From Gammaproteobacteria bacterium 42_54_T18 (GTDB taxonomy: Bacteria; Pseudomonadota; Gammaproteobacteria; Pseudomonadales; Ketobacteraceae): 64,000 nucleotides of DNA. Shown here in pieces: positions 1 through 8,479 of the stretch (position 1 is its first letter; each line of letters opens with the position of its first letter). The DNA lies in contig MAAL01000109.1 in the NCBI GenBank assembly GCA_002163245.1, forward strand, positions 55,414 through 119,413. Reading direction: 5' to 3'. The position numbers and the translations under genes were made by a program. The notes under the pieces were generated by a model. That model did no database searches. It was not told where the DNA came from and saw only the letters and a program-made list of their open reading frames with translations.

Positions 1-825
1 ATCGGCATTTGAGCGAGGCTCAACAGGGAATACGTCAATGGCCGCTCCCAGTAGCTTGCCGGATGACAAGGTTTCCGTTAAGGCATCAATATCAATTACG
101 GTACCGCGAGACGCGTTTATAAGGACAGACTGATCCTTCATTTTGGCTAATTGATCAGCGCCAATCATGTTTTGTGTACTGGCAAGCTCTGGAACGTGCA
201 TGCTAACGATGTCTGCAGTTTCTAGTAATTCATTTAAGCTACCGACCTGATAAGCATTGCCAAGAGGTAATTTGGTGACGACATCATAAAAAGCCACCTT
301 CATGCCTAAGCCTTCTGCCAGCACACTTAGTTGTGAGCCTATATTGCCATAACCAACAATGCCTAGGATTTTTCCACGAATCTCAAAGGAGTTAGCCGCA
401 GATTTGTTCCACTCGCCGCGATGGGCTTTTGCGTTCTTTTCAGGTACACCCCGTAGTAACAAGATAGCTTGTGCAAGTACCAATTCCGCAACACTACGTG
501 TATTTGAGAAAGGCGCATTAAATACGGGTACACCTTTTACCAAGGCCGCTTCAAGGTTTACTTGGTTGGTGCCAATGCAAAAACAGCCAACAGCGATAAG
601 TTTTTCTGCTACATCAAATACCGACTGGGTAAGCTGAGTGCGAGAACGAATGCCGACAAAATGTGCGTCTTTGATCTTTTCCTTTAGTTCTTCTTCAGGT
701 AAGGCAGTTTTAATGTACTCAATGTTGGTGTAGCCATTACGTGTGAAGTTATCAACAGCAGATTGGTGCACGCCTTCAAGTAGAAGGACACGAATCTTAC
801 TTTTATCCAAAGAAGTTTTGCTCAT
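1..825 (-). CDS. serA: D-3-phosphoglycerate dehydrogenase, N-terminal part (cut by window edge)
   Basis: First enzyme of serine synthesis: it oxidises 3-phosphoglycerate to 3-phosphohydroxypyruvate with NAD and can reduce 2-oxoglutarate to D-2-hydroxyglutarate. The reverse-strand frame starts at ATG 825 and stays open to base 1, giving about 275 residues. Visible are the N-terminal substrate domain (GIRSRTQLT near residue 58), the Rossmann motif GIVGYGNIGSQLS, and the NAD-domain signatures INASRGTVID and AAIDVFPVEP. The C-terminal ACT domain would lie outside the window. It is divergent from a D-2-hydroxyglutarate dehydrogenase gene at 991, a pairing known from Pseudomonas. Identification is firm; only the truncation by the window limits it. 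Confidence 0.95.
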   Translation of the reverse strand, partial: MSKTSLDKSKIRVLLLEGVHQSAVDNFTRNGYTNIEYIKTALPEEELKEKIKDAHFVGIRSRTQLTQSVFDVAEKLIAVGCFCIGTNQVNLEAALVKGVPVFNAPFSNTRSVAELVLAQAILLLRGVPEKNAKAHRGEWNKSAANSFEIRGKILGIVGYGNIGSQLSVLAEGLGMKVAFYDVVTKLPLGNAYQVGSLNELLETADIVSMHVPELASTQNMIGADQLAKMKDQSVLINASRGTVIDIDALTETLSSGKLLGAAIDVFPVEPRSNAD

Positions 826-990
826 GAGTGTAAACCGTTAAGTTAGCGATACCGAAAAAAAGGGGTGCATATGTTATCATATTCTGCCCTGTAGGAGTGC
901 GGGAGCGAAATTATTTCGTGACTGCACAGATACCAAGCGTGTATACACCCTTATCCCTTTGATATTGATAGAAAATAAAGAGTAGACATT

Positions 991-2388
991 ATGACAGACC
1001 AGCAGCAAATCATTACTGATTTAACGGCATTAGTGGATGAAGGTCGGATAAAAACCGATCAAGACAGCCTAAAACAGTTTGGTTGCGACTGGACCAAAAT
1101 GTATGACCCAGCGCCGCTAGCCATTTTGTTCCCAAAAACCATTGAACAAGTACAGGCGATAGTGCGTTATGCCAATGAGCATCAGGTGAGTTTGGTACCT
1201 TCGGGTGGTCGAACTGGCTTGTCTGCAGCCGCTGTAGCTGCAAACGGTGAGGTTGTTGTAGCATTTGATCTAATGAATGAGATTAATGACTTTAATAAAA
1301 CAGATCGATCTGTGCGTTGTGGCCCTGGAGTAATTACTGAGCAATTACAGCAGTATGCTGAAGATAATGAGCTATATTATCCGGTGGATTTTGCCTCTGC
1401 GGGTTCTAGCCAGCTGGGCGGTAATATTTCAACCAATGCAGGGGGTATTAAGGTTATTCGTTATGGCCTTACTCGTGACTGGGTGGCTGGCCTCAAAGTG
1501 GTGACAGGCAAAGGTGACTTGTTAGAATTAAACAATGACTTGGTTAAAAATGCCACAGGTTATGATTTGCGTCATTTGTTTATCGGTGCAGAAGGCACCT
1601 TAGGGTTTATTGTTGAAGCAACGATGCGTTTGGCTCGTCCTCCGAAAAATTTGAATGTGTTAGTGCTAGGGGTGTCGGAGTTTGATGCCATTATGAATGT
1701 GCTGGAAGCTTTTCAACATAAAATAGACCTTACCGCGTTTGAATTTTTCTCTGAACGAGCGGTTCAGTTAGTGACGGCGCGAGGTGATGTTCAGCGCCCA
1801 TTTGAAACCGAAGCCCCCTATTACGCCTTGATCGAATTTGAAGCCGTATCTGAGCAAGTGATGGAAGAAGCCATGGCTTTGTTTGAATACTGTATGGAAC
1901 AAGGTTGGGTTTTGGATGGCGCTATGAGTCAAAGTGATGCGCAGCTCAAAGCATTGTGGCGCCTACGTGAAGACATTAGTGAGACAATTTCTGAGTTCAC
2001 CCCTTACAAGAACGACATCTCCGTTGTTGTATCAAAGGTGCCGAATTTCCTTCACGATATTGATAACATCGTTTCTGTTGAATACCCTGATTTTGAAATT
2101 ATCTGGTTTGGGCACATTGGAGACGGTAATTTACACCTAAATATTCTTAAACCTGCCAATTTAGACAAGGCTGAGTTTTTTGAGCGCTGTTTGAAAGTGA
2201 ATAAACAAGTTTTTGAAACCGTTGAGAAGTACAACGGTAGTGTGTCTGCTGAACATGGTGTTGGTATGACCAAGAAAGATTATTTAACCTATACCCGTAG
2301 TGAAACGGAAATCAATTATATGAAAGCGATGAAAGCGGTATTTGACCCTAATGGAGTAATGAATCCTGGCAAGGTATTTGATCTGTGA
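991..2388 (+). CDS. FAD-linked D-2-hydroxyglutarate dehydrogenase
   Basis: 465-residue protein of the VAO/PCMH flavoprotein family. The N-terminal FAD-binding domain shows LVPSGGRTGLSAAAV, GSSQLGGNISTNAGG and NATGYDLRHLFIGAEGTLG. The C-terminal FAD-oxidase domain shows WFGHIGDGNLHLNI and SAEHGVGMTKKD, the metal/substrate signature of D-lactate and D-2-hydroxyglutarate dehydrogenases. It probably reoxidises D-2-hydroxyglutarate to 2-oxoglutarate. It is divergent from serA, whose side activity makes D-2-hydroxyglutarate, and in Pseudomonas stutzeri this pair is known to work together (established for that species, inferred here). Its stop overlaps the next start by four bases (GTGA), so the two are co-translated. 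A D-lactate dehydrogenase function is the main alternative. Confidence 0.88.
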   Translation: MTDQQQIITDLTALVDEGRIKTDQDSLKQFGCDWTKMYDPAPLAILFPKTIEQVQAIVRYANEHQVSLVPSGGRTGLSAAAVAANGEVVVAFDLMNEINDFNKTDRSVRCGPGVITEQLQQYAEDNELYYPVDFASAGSSQLGGNISTNAGGIKVIRYGLTRDWVAGLKVVTGKGDLLELNNDLVKNATGYDLRHLFIGAEGTLGFIVEATMRLARPPKNLNVLVLGVSEFDAIMNVLEAFQHKIDLTAFEFFSERAVQLVTARGDVQRPFETEAPYYALIEFEAVSEQVMEEAMALFEYCMEQGWVLDGAMSQSDAQLKALWRLREDISETISEFTPYKNDISVVVSKVPNFLHDIDNIVSVEYPDFEIIWFGHIGDGNLHLNILKPANLDKAEFFERCLKVNKQVFETVEKYNGSVSAEHGVGMTKKDYLTYTRSETEINYMKAMKAVFDPNGVMNPGKVFDL

Positions 2389-3047
2389 GTTATATACATC
2401 GGTTTATTGATGGCGGCCCCTGTGATTTACCATTAGGAAAAGTGGTTTGCGTAGGAAGAAATTACGCGGCGCATGCTAAAGAATTAAACAATCCTGTACC
2501 CAGTACACCTATGTTGTTTATTAAACCAACGACAGCGGTTGTAGCGATAGATGACGCTGTTGTTATCCCTAAGGGTAAGGGGACTTGTCATCATGAGTTA
2601 GAAGTTTCGGTACTGATTGGTGAAAAGTTAACTAATGCCACGCTAGAATCTGTTAGGGAAGGTATTGTTGGTTATGGCCTTGGTTTGGATTTAACGTTAA
2701 GGGATGTCCAGGATCGATTAAAAGAGAAAGGGCACCCCTGGGAAGTTGCAAAGGCGTTTGATGGGTCTTGCCCGTTAACGGAATTTGTCCCGACAGGTCA
2801 GGTTACTGATCCACTCACTTTGGATCTTCAGCTTGAGCGTAATGGTGTGTTACAGCAAAAAGGCAATACGTCTGACATGATCACGGGTGTTTTTGATCTT
2901 GTAGCCTTTATGTCTACGCAGTTTACGTTGTTACCAGGTGATGTAGTTATGACGGGCACCCCAGCCGGAGTTGGACCGTTGGAGAGTGGCGATGAACTAA
3001 CCTTGACGTTAGAGCCGCATCTTAAGCGTTATATCTCGGTTGTTTAG
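2385..3047 (+). CDS. Fumarylacetoacetate hydrolase family protein
   Basis: 220-residue FAH-fold protein, the usual size of single-domain acylpyruvase/isomerase members (YcgM/FAHD1 type). Motifs: VCVGRNYAAHAKELN, MLFIKPTTAV, the metal-binding HHELEVSVLIG, AKAFDGSCPL, and GDVVMTGTPAGVGPL near the C-terminus. Members cleave acylpyruvates or decarboxylate oxaloacetate; the exact substrate cannot be told from sequence. It starts at GTG 2385 inside the stop of the dehydrogenase gene, so it is translationally coupled. A hairpin terminator follows at 3068. Confidence 0.88.
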   Translation: MSYIHRFIDGGPCDLPLGKVVCVGRNYAAHAKELNNPVPSTPMLFIKPTTAVVAIDDAVVIPKGKGTCHHELEVSVLIGEKLTNATLESVREGIVGYGLGLDLTLRDVQDRLKEKGHPWEVAKAFDGSCPLTEFVPTGQVTDPLTLDLQLERNGVLQQKGNTSDMITGVFDLVAFMSTQFTLLPGDVVMTGTPAGVGPLESGDELTLTLEPHLKRYISVV

Positions 3048-3067
3048 AAAGCACATTTTTTGGCAAT

Positions 3068-3100
3068 AAAAAACCCAGCATTAAATACTGGGTTTTTTTT
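3068..3100 (+). terminator. Rho-independent terminator after the FAH gene
   Basis: The stem AACCCAG / CTGGGTT is followed by a run of eight T. On the opposite strand the stem is followed by T residues too, so it can also stop transcripts from the PEP-CTERM side. Confidence 0.85.
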
Positions 3101-3161
3101 CGAGTAACTTATTTGGGGCAGCTATTAAATCAATAAACCCACAAACAAGCTGTTCGATGAA

Positions 3162-3701
3162 TTAAGATTGACGACGACGCGCAAAACCTAATCCTACTAG
3201 ACCTAGACCAAATAGCGCGATGCTACCAGGCTCAGATACTGAAGTCGCTAAGCCAGTACCGGTGAAGGTAATCTGGTAATCACCAACAGCACTACTACCA
3301 AATGAATTGTTAAATCCATCACGTGCATCAGCGTCAGATAAATAGAAATCACCAATTGCTAAGGTGTAATCACCCGCGGCTAAGTTCAGACTTAGATAAG
3401 AATCCAAACTAGAAGTTGAACCATCTGCAGACCAGTTTCCATTGAGAGAATCATCATTGGCTGCTACAAACAAGCCATTGACATCAGGCTGATACAGGTA
3501 GATATACGGGTCCAAGTAAGTACCATTATAACCATATGCCAAGACGTTAATTTCCAATGAACTTGCGCTGTCCATGGTAAAGCTGAAGTAATCGACGTCT
3601 GAATGAGCATCGATTGTACCTGTAGTCGTAATAACACCAGCGTTTGCTAGCGATGAACATGTTAAAAGCACGGCCGCACATAATTTTTGATAAAGCTTCA
3701 T
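3162..3701 (-). CDS. PEP-CTERM sorted secreted protein, DVUA0089-like
   Basis: Exported protein of about 179 residues. It has a signal peptide (MKLYQKLCAAVLLTCSSLANA), then a beta-rich middle with SDVDYFSFTMDSASSLEI and the DVUA0089-type AAGDYTLAIGDF segment. The C-terminal sorting tail reads SEPGSIALFGLGLVGLGFA followed by RRRQS, i.e. a PEP-CTERM motif, a hydrophobic helix and a basic end. Such proteins are cut and anchored by exosortase EpsH-type enzymes; none is encoded in this window. A start at 3713 is open, but only ATG 3701 has a ribosome site (GAGA about 6 bases upstream), so 3701 is chosen. Function unknown; likely surface or matrix protein. Confidence 0.8.
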   Translation of the reverse strand: MKLYQKLCAAVLLTCSSLANAGVITTTGTIDAHSDVDYFSFTMDSASSLEINVLAYGYNGTYLDPYIYLYQPDVNGLFVAANDDSLNGNWSADGSTSSLDSYLSLNLAAGDYTLAIGDFYLSDADARDGFNNSFGSSAVGDYQITFTGTGLATSVSEPGSIALFGLGLVGLGFARRRQS

Positions 3702-4079
3702 TATATTTCTCATAAGAATTAAAGGTTTTTATGAATGATAGATATACCTTCCACTATCATTCATCCCACAAGCACTTTCATCGCAATATATGGGCCAGTT
3801 TGTAACTCATTGATTTTAAAGCTTATTATTAAATTGCATTATGAGGCTGTAAAAAAAGCTGACATGATTATAAGAGCAAAGTAAACACTTGAAGTGCAAA
3901 GAGTTTCTTTTTTGGTTGGTTTGAGTAATTGTCTTTACCCTCCTATTAAACAGGCCGTTGCGGTCAAGACTCATGCTTGTGACACGGGCTAGGATATTTG
4001 AACTTTGTAGCGCAACATTATAGCAGCGGTTGTTAGCTATACTTTTTTCTTGGTATATCACAACAGCAGGAGTATTTGC

Positions 4080-6020
4080 ATGGGGCTTCAGCAAAACCTA
4101 ACAGCAATGGCGCTAATTGAAGCCTTATTCCCTCAAGGAAAACGTTTGGACAAAGCTGAAGCATCTAGCATTGCCAATAGTGTTGATCAGCATTTTGATT
4201 CAATCCCAGGACTGTCCCATGGATTAACGGGCTTATTAACCTGGTTAAATACTCGCTTTTTACTGTTATACGGTAAAAGTTTTGCAGCGGCACCACTTGA
4301 ATTACGTCAGGCCTTTCTTGCCCAAAAGGCCGATTCTATTGTTACAGGTAAGTTGCTACGAGCACTGGAAACGCCTTTTCGGGCTGCTTATTTATTAGAT
4401 GAACAAAATTTAAAACGAGTTGGAACCCACAACGGATTACAAGTACCTTCAGAGGTTGAGCAGCACCACTGGCAATCACAAGTAAGCAAAGCCGATGACC
4501 TGGAGCCTTCGCAAACTCTTGATGCCGATGTAGTTATTATTGGTACAGGAGCGGGCGGTGGTGCGGCGGCTTATGAATTGGCTAGTCGTGGTTTGGCGGT
4601 GGTGATCTTAGAAGAGGGACTGTATTACGGGCGCAAGGATTTTAACGGTAAGTTAACGGAGGTTATTCCAAAACTATACCGTGGCTGGGGTGGCACTGTT
4701 ACGCTAGGTAATGTGGCTATTCCCGTTCCAGTGGGACGTAGTGTTGGTGGCACAACAACCATCAATTCGGGTACCTGTATGCGTACGCCAGATTCGGTAT
4801 TAAAAGCGTGGGCAAGTGAAGGGTTGGAAGAGTTTACCTCAGAGATCATGACGCCTTATTTTGAAACGGTAGAGGCGATGATTAGCGTCGAGCGAGCAGA
4901 GATAAAATTTGTTGGTGAGATTGCCGAGGTTGTTAAGAAAGGTGCTGATGCGGTAGGTTTAACGCATTCCCATGCGCTGATGAGGAATGCAAAGGGCTGT
5001 GATGGTCAGGGTTTGTGTCAATTTGGCTGTCCAACGGACGCCAAACAGTCTACTAATGTGTCGTATATTCCACGAGCACTTGATGCAGGGGCTTTTCTAT
5101 TTACCGGAATGAAAGCAGAAGAATTGCATTATAGAGGGGGGGATGCATGCAATGGAAAAAATGCACGTGTTATCAGCGGTGTAACCGCAACAGGTGTTGG
5201 TGAGAACGGTATTAGGCGTCACTTACGAGTAAACGCTGATACTGTGATCGTTTCCGCGGGTACCTTCTTCACCCCACAATTACTGGCAAAAAATGGCATC
5301 AAAAACAAATGGCTAGGCCGTAATTTATCCATTCACCCCGCTGGCGCAGTGTTAGGGCATTACGCGAATAGGAATTTTAAAAACACTGCCACCATACCAC
5401 AAGGGTATGGTGTTGCAGATTGGGCTGAAATGGGTGTAATGTTTGAGGGTGGAACACCACCATTTATCGCTCATGGTTTGATGTCTCCATTTGTGGGTAA
5501 TGCATTTGTTGAGTTTGCAGAAAATTACCAGCAAACGGCGTATTTTGGCTTTATGATAAAAGATACTTCAAGAGGTAACGTCAGAAGAGGGGTACATCCT
5601 GATTTTCCATTACTGACTTATCATTTAAATAAAACGGATTTTGCGTTGTTTAAAAAAGCGGCGCATATGTTAGCGCTTATGCACTTGGAGGCAGGAGCTG
5701 ATAAAGTAACACTTGCCAGTATGTCAGGGTTGCCCAGCGTATCTAATCGTGCAGAGTTAGATGCATTGTTTGCCAGAAAACTGAAACCTAGGGATTTTGC
5801 TGTCACCGCGTATCACCCCTTAGGTACTGCAAGAATTGCAAAAGATGAAAAAAATGGCGTTTGTGATAAGAACCATCAAGTGTTTGGTGTTGATGGCTTG
5901 TACGTCATGGACGGTAGTGCCGTGCCAAGTTCCCTAGGGGCAAACCCTCAAGTGACAATAATGGCAATGGCAACAAAAGCCGCTAGCCGAATAGCAGAAC
6001 AAAAACTTAACTATGTATAA
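4080..6020 (+). CDS. GMC-family FAD-dependent alcohol/sterol oxidoreductase
   Basis: 646-residue flavoprotein. The FAD dinucleotide fold is VVIIGTGAGGGAAAYELAS near residue 155. GMC signatures follow: GRSVGGTTTINSGTCMRTP and the C-terminal YHPLGTARI and DGSAVPSSLGANPQ. The N-terminal 130 residues resemble the extra domain of long-chain fatty alcohol oxidases. A cysteine cluster CDGQGLCQFGCPTDAK near residue 308 fits that subgroup. The substrate is likely a long-chain alcohol or sterol (inference). An upstream in-frame ATG exists at 4050, but AGGAG at 4068-4072 sets the start at 4080. It is first in a three-gene run with a small protein and an AttH-like protein. Confidence 0.88.
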   Translation: MGLQQNLTAMALIEALFPQGKRLDKAEASSIANSVDQHFDSIPGLSHGLTGLLTWLNTRFLLLYGKSFAAAPLELRQAFLAQKADSIVTGKLLRALETPFRAAYLLDEQNLKRVGTHNGLQVPSEVEQHHWQSQVSKADDLEPSQTLDADVVIIGTGAGGGAAAYELASRGLAVVILEEGLYYGRKDFNGKLTEVIPKLYRGWGGTVTLGNVAIPVPVGRSVGGTTTINSGTCMRTPDSVLKAWASEGLEEFTSEIMTPYFETVEAMISVERAEIKFVGEIAEVVKKGADAVGLTHSHALMRNAKGCDGQGLCQFGCPTDAKQSTNVSYIPRALDAGAFLFTGMKAEELHYRGGDACNGKNARVISGVTATGVGENGIRRHLRVNADTVIVSAGTFFTPQLLAKNGIKNKWLGRNLSIHPAGAVLGHYANRNFKNTATIPQGYGVADWAEMGVMFEGGTPPFIAHGLMSPFVGNAFVEFAENYQQTAYFGFMIKDTSRGNVRRGVHPDFPLLTYHLNKTDFALFKKAAHMLALMHLEAGADKVTLASMSGLPSVSNRAELDALFARKLKPRDFAVTAYHPLGTARIAKDEKNGVCDKNHQVFGVDGLYVMDGSAVPSSLGANPQVTIMAMATKAASRIAEQKLNYV

Positions 6021-6039
6021 CGTATGTGAGGTGTTTGAT

Positions 6040-6495
6040 ATGACAAAAAGTGTAACGTTAAATGAAACAATGAGTGGTTGGATTCAAGCTGGGGAGGGTG
6101 AAAAATCAGAACAGTTTTCTTTCACCATTACTGTGTTCTTTGCGAATAAAATAAATCCATTTGGGCCACAACCGTTTAAGGGTGTTGCTCGATTAGGAGA
6201 TCGTGATTATGAGACCTTGGTAGAAGGAGAGTTGAGCCTTAAGCCAACAGGTCCACGTTATGATTTGGATTTTAATCACCCAGAATTAGGGTTGTTACGA
6301 ATTGCTGGTGAAAAAACCTATTCCATATTTGATTTGGTAACCTCCATGACAACCTGCCCGTTAACGGTATACCAAAAAGGTGATGCCATTGGTACTGCTG
6401 AGGTGGCTTACAGAGATTCTTTGATAAAATTTCCGTTTGAAGCGGTTGGTTTTAGCTCAGAAGAAAGTGCATTTATGCCCTATCAAGTATCTTAG
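6040..6495 (+). CDS. Uncharacterised protein of the GMC oxidase cluster
   Basis: 151 residues, no signal peptide, no membrane segment. It looks beta-rich, with alternating hydrophobic strands (SFTITVFF, YDLDFNHPELGLLRI, CPLTVYQKGDAIGTAEVAY). I do not recognise the family with certainty; it resembles the accessory domain found beside some GMC cholesterol-oxidase-like proteins. The frame is open from ATG 6013, but GAGG at 6028-6031 places the start at ATG 6040, 19 bases after the oxidase stop. Tight spacing implies one transcript with the oxidase and the AttH-like gene, so it probably acts on the same lipid-like substrate. Confidence 0.72.
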   Translation: MTKSVTLNETMSGWIQAGEGEKSEQFSFTITVFFANKINPFGPQPFKGVARLGDRDYETLVEGELSLKPTGPRYDLDFNHPELGLLRIAGEKTYSIFDLVTSMTTCPLTVYQKGDAIGTAEVAYRDSLIKFPFEAVGFSSEESAFMPYQVS

Positions 6496-6534
6496 TCAAC
6501 AACCACTGAATATCTACATCAAGAGTATAAGATT

Positions 6535-7581
6535 ATGGGTGTTAATTTATCGGTGGAAAATGATATTCACTTTCCTCAGCGTCAGGAACTGAATGGTGTT
6601 CGTTTTGTTGAAGGGTCTCAAACTGGGCATTATGAAAGTTATTTTTTACGGGCAAACCATCCCACAAAACCGATAGCGTTTTGGTTTCGATATACCATAT
6701 TTTCACCCAAAGCAGGTAGCCAGGTTAATGGCGAAAAAAATCTTGGTGAGCTATGGGCAATGGTATTTGATCAGGAGAAGGGGTGTGTCGTTGCCGCTAA
6801 GGAAGAAATTCCTTTTGATCAATGTTATTTTTCTGCGAATGGTTTAGATGTCAGTATTGCTGATAGCGCAATTTTAAAACCCGGCGTACTTAAGGGAGCG
6901 GCATCTAGCGGTGACAATACTATTGCCTGGGACTTGGTATACGGTGGTGGGCAGCAGCCACTTAAATTGCTGCCTGATAATCTATACGATACCGCATTAC
7001 CCAAAGCCAAAGCGTTGGTAGCAAACCCTATGGTGTCATTTGTAGGAACCATAACGGTAAATGGTGACGTGTACACTGTTGATCGATGGGTGGGTTCAGA
7101 GAATCATAATTGGGGCAGTAAACATACCGATCAATATGCCTGGGGGCAGGTAGCGGGTTTTGACAATGATCCGGAGGCGTTTCTAGAGTGTGGGACCGCG
7201 AGAATTAAAGTGGGGCCATTGAGAACACCTTGGATCACCACATTGGTATTACGTTATGATCAAAAAGAAATAGCGATTAATAGCATATGGCAAGCCGTAA
7301 AAGCAAAAGCCAGTTATCGATATTTTCATTGGGATTTTGATACACGTAATGACAATGTGCGAGTGCAAGGTAGTATTTATGGACCAAGAAAGAATTTTGT
7401 GGGTTTGAAGTATTATAATCCTCCCGGAGATTCGAATACTTGTTTAAACAGCAAAATTGCCAGTTGTCGATTAGTCGTGCAGGAAAAAGGAAAACCAGAG
7501 CGTGTGTTCGAAACAAAACATCGTGCTGCATTTGAAATCCTAACAGCAGATAAAGATCATGGTGTAACCGTGATTGCGTAA
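6535..7581 (+). CDS. AttH/CrtC-like lipocalin-fold protein
   Basis: 348 residues without an export signal. Features of the AttH / hydroxyneurosporene-synthase (CrtC) superfamily: an early GHYESYFLRAN strand, AFWFRYTIFSP, then IAWDLVYGGG, and the signature block DRWVGSENHNWGSKHTDQYA followed by WGQVAGF, where the family keeps conserved histidine/tryptophan residues. Members hydrate or bind hydrophobic molecules such as carotenoids. Third gene of the GMC cluster, 39 bases after the second, closed by a terminator at 7625. I infer a role in modifying or carrying the oxidase's lipid substrate; carotenoid hydration itself is not supported because no other carotenoid genes are nearby. Confidence 0.72.
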   Translation: MGVNLSVENDIHFPQRQELNGVRFVEGSQTGHYESYFLRANHPTKPIAFWFRYTIFSPKAGSQVNGEKNLGELWAMVFDQEKGCVVAAKEEIPFDQCYFSANGLDVSIADSAILKPGVLKGAASSGDNTIAWDLVYGGGQQPLKLLPDNLYDTALPKAKALVANPMVSFVGTITVNGDVYTVDRWVGSENHNWGSKHTDQYAWGQVAGFDNDPEAFLECGTARIKVGPLRTPWITTLVLRYDQKEIAINSIWQAVKAKASYRYFHWDFDTRNDNVRVQGSIYGPRKNFVGLKYYNPPGDSNTCLNSKIASCRLVVQEKGKPERVFETKHRAAFEILTADKDHGVTVIA

Positions 7582-7624
7582 CACTAGTGTTAAGCATTTT
7601 TGGTTTGTTCTAAAAAACTGCAAT

Positions 7625-7658
7625 AAAAAAGCCTAATGAATATACATTAGGCTTTTTT
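7625..7658. terminator. Bidirectional terminator between AttH-like gene and rpiA
   Basis: The hairpin AAAAAAGCCTAATG / CATTAGGCTTTTTT has a six-base loop. It is flanked by A on the left and T on the right, so it can serve both convergent genes. Confidence 0.88.
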
Positions 7659-7688
7659 AACGTTGTTGTAGGTATTACTTCCCAGGTG

Positions 7689-8348
7689 TTATTTTGTCAG
7701 TGTTTCAACACCATTTTCGGTAGCAAGCAATAACACATCGGCGCCTCTGCGGGCAAATAGGCCGTTAGTGACTACACCTGTGATGTTATTGATTTTGGCC
7801 TCCATCGCAATGGGCTCATCAATTTTCATATTGTGAACATCCAAAATAATATTTCCGTTATCCGTCACAAAACCTTCACGATAGACCGGGTCTCCCCCAA
7901 GCTTAACAAGCTCTCGGGCAACAAAGCTGCGGGCCATGGGTATGACTTCAATTGGCAATGGAAAGTTACCTAAAATAGCTACTTTTTTAGAACCGTCGGC
8001 GATGCAAATAAATTTGCCAGATACAGCCGCTACAATTTTTTCGCGGGTTAATGCTCCGCCTCCGCCCTTGACTAAGCATAGGTTGTGATCGGCTTCATCT
8101 GCTCCATCGACATAGACGGGAATATCGTCGACAGCGTTGAGATCATAAACGGGGATACCATGGGCTTCTAAGCGTTGCTTGCTGGCTTCTGAGCTCGCAA
8201 CGGCACCTTCAATCTTGCCCTTAATTTCAGCTAAGTAATCAATAAAGTAGTTAGCGGTAGAACCGGTGCCAACACCTACAATGGCATCTTCAACAACGTA
8301 TTTTATGGCGGCTTTAGCTACGGCTTTTTTTAGCTCATCTTGTGTCAT
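7689..8348 (-). CDS. rpiA: Ribose-5-phosphate isomerase A
   Basis: 219 residues, the normal RpiA length. It interconverts ribose-5-phosphate and ribulose-5-phosphate in the non-oxidative pentose phosphate pathway. Motifs: [16 protein letters not shown] (phosphate loop), [29 protein letters not shown] with the catalytic aspartate, and [14 protein letters not shown] with the catalytic lysine/glutamate. ATG 8348 is divergent from ilvA at 8480, an arrangement common in pseudomonads, so both promoters share the 131-bp gap. Confidence 0.97.
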   Translation of the reverse strand: MTQDELKKAVAKAAIKYVVEDAIVGVGTGSTANYFIDYLAEIKGKIEGAVASSEASKQRLEAHGIPVYDLNAVDDIPVYVDGADEADHNLCLVKGGGGALTREKIVAAVSGKFICIADGSKKVAILGNFPLPIEVIPMARSFVARELVKLGGDPVYREGFVTDNGNIILDVHNMKIDEPIAMEAKINNITGVVTNGLFARRGADVLLLATENGVETLTK

Positions 8349-8479
8349 GACTGTCTCAACTGGCGAATCGATTGGGGAAGAGCCTATTATAAGCTCTTCA
8401 ATTCGCGGGTAAACCGCTATTTGTTCTGCTACTATCGGGCCAATGGATATATTCTAACGTTACGCGGATCCAAAGCCCT

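Noticed and set aside
359..637. 92-aa plus-strand frame in serA
   Set aside because: Antisense of the clear SerA reading frame.
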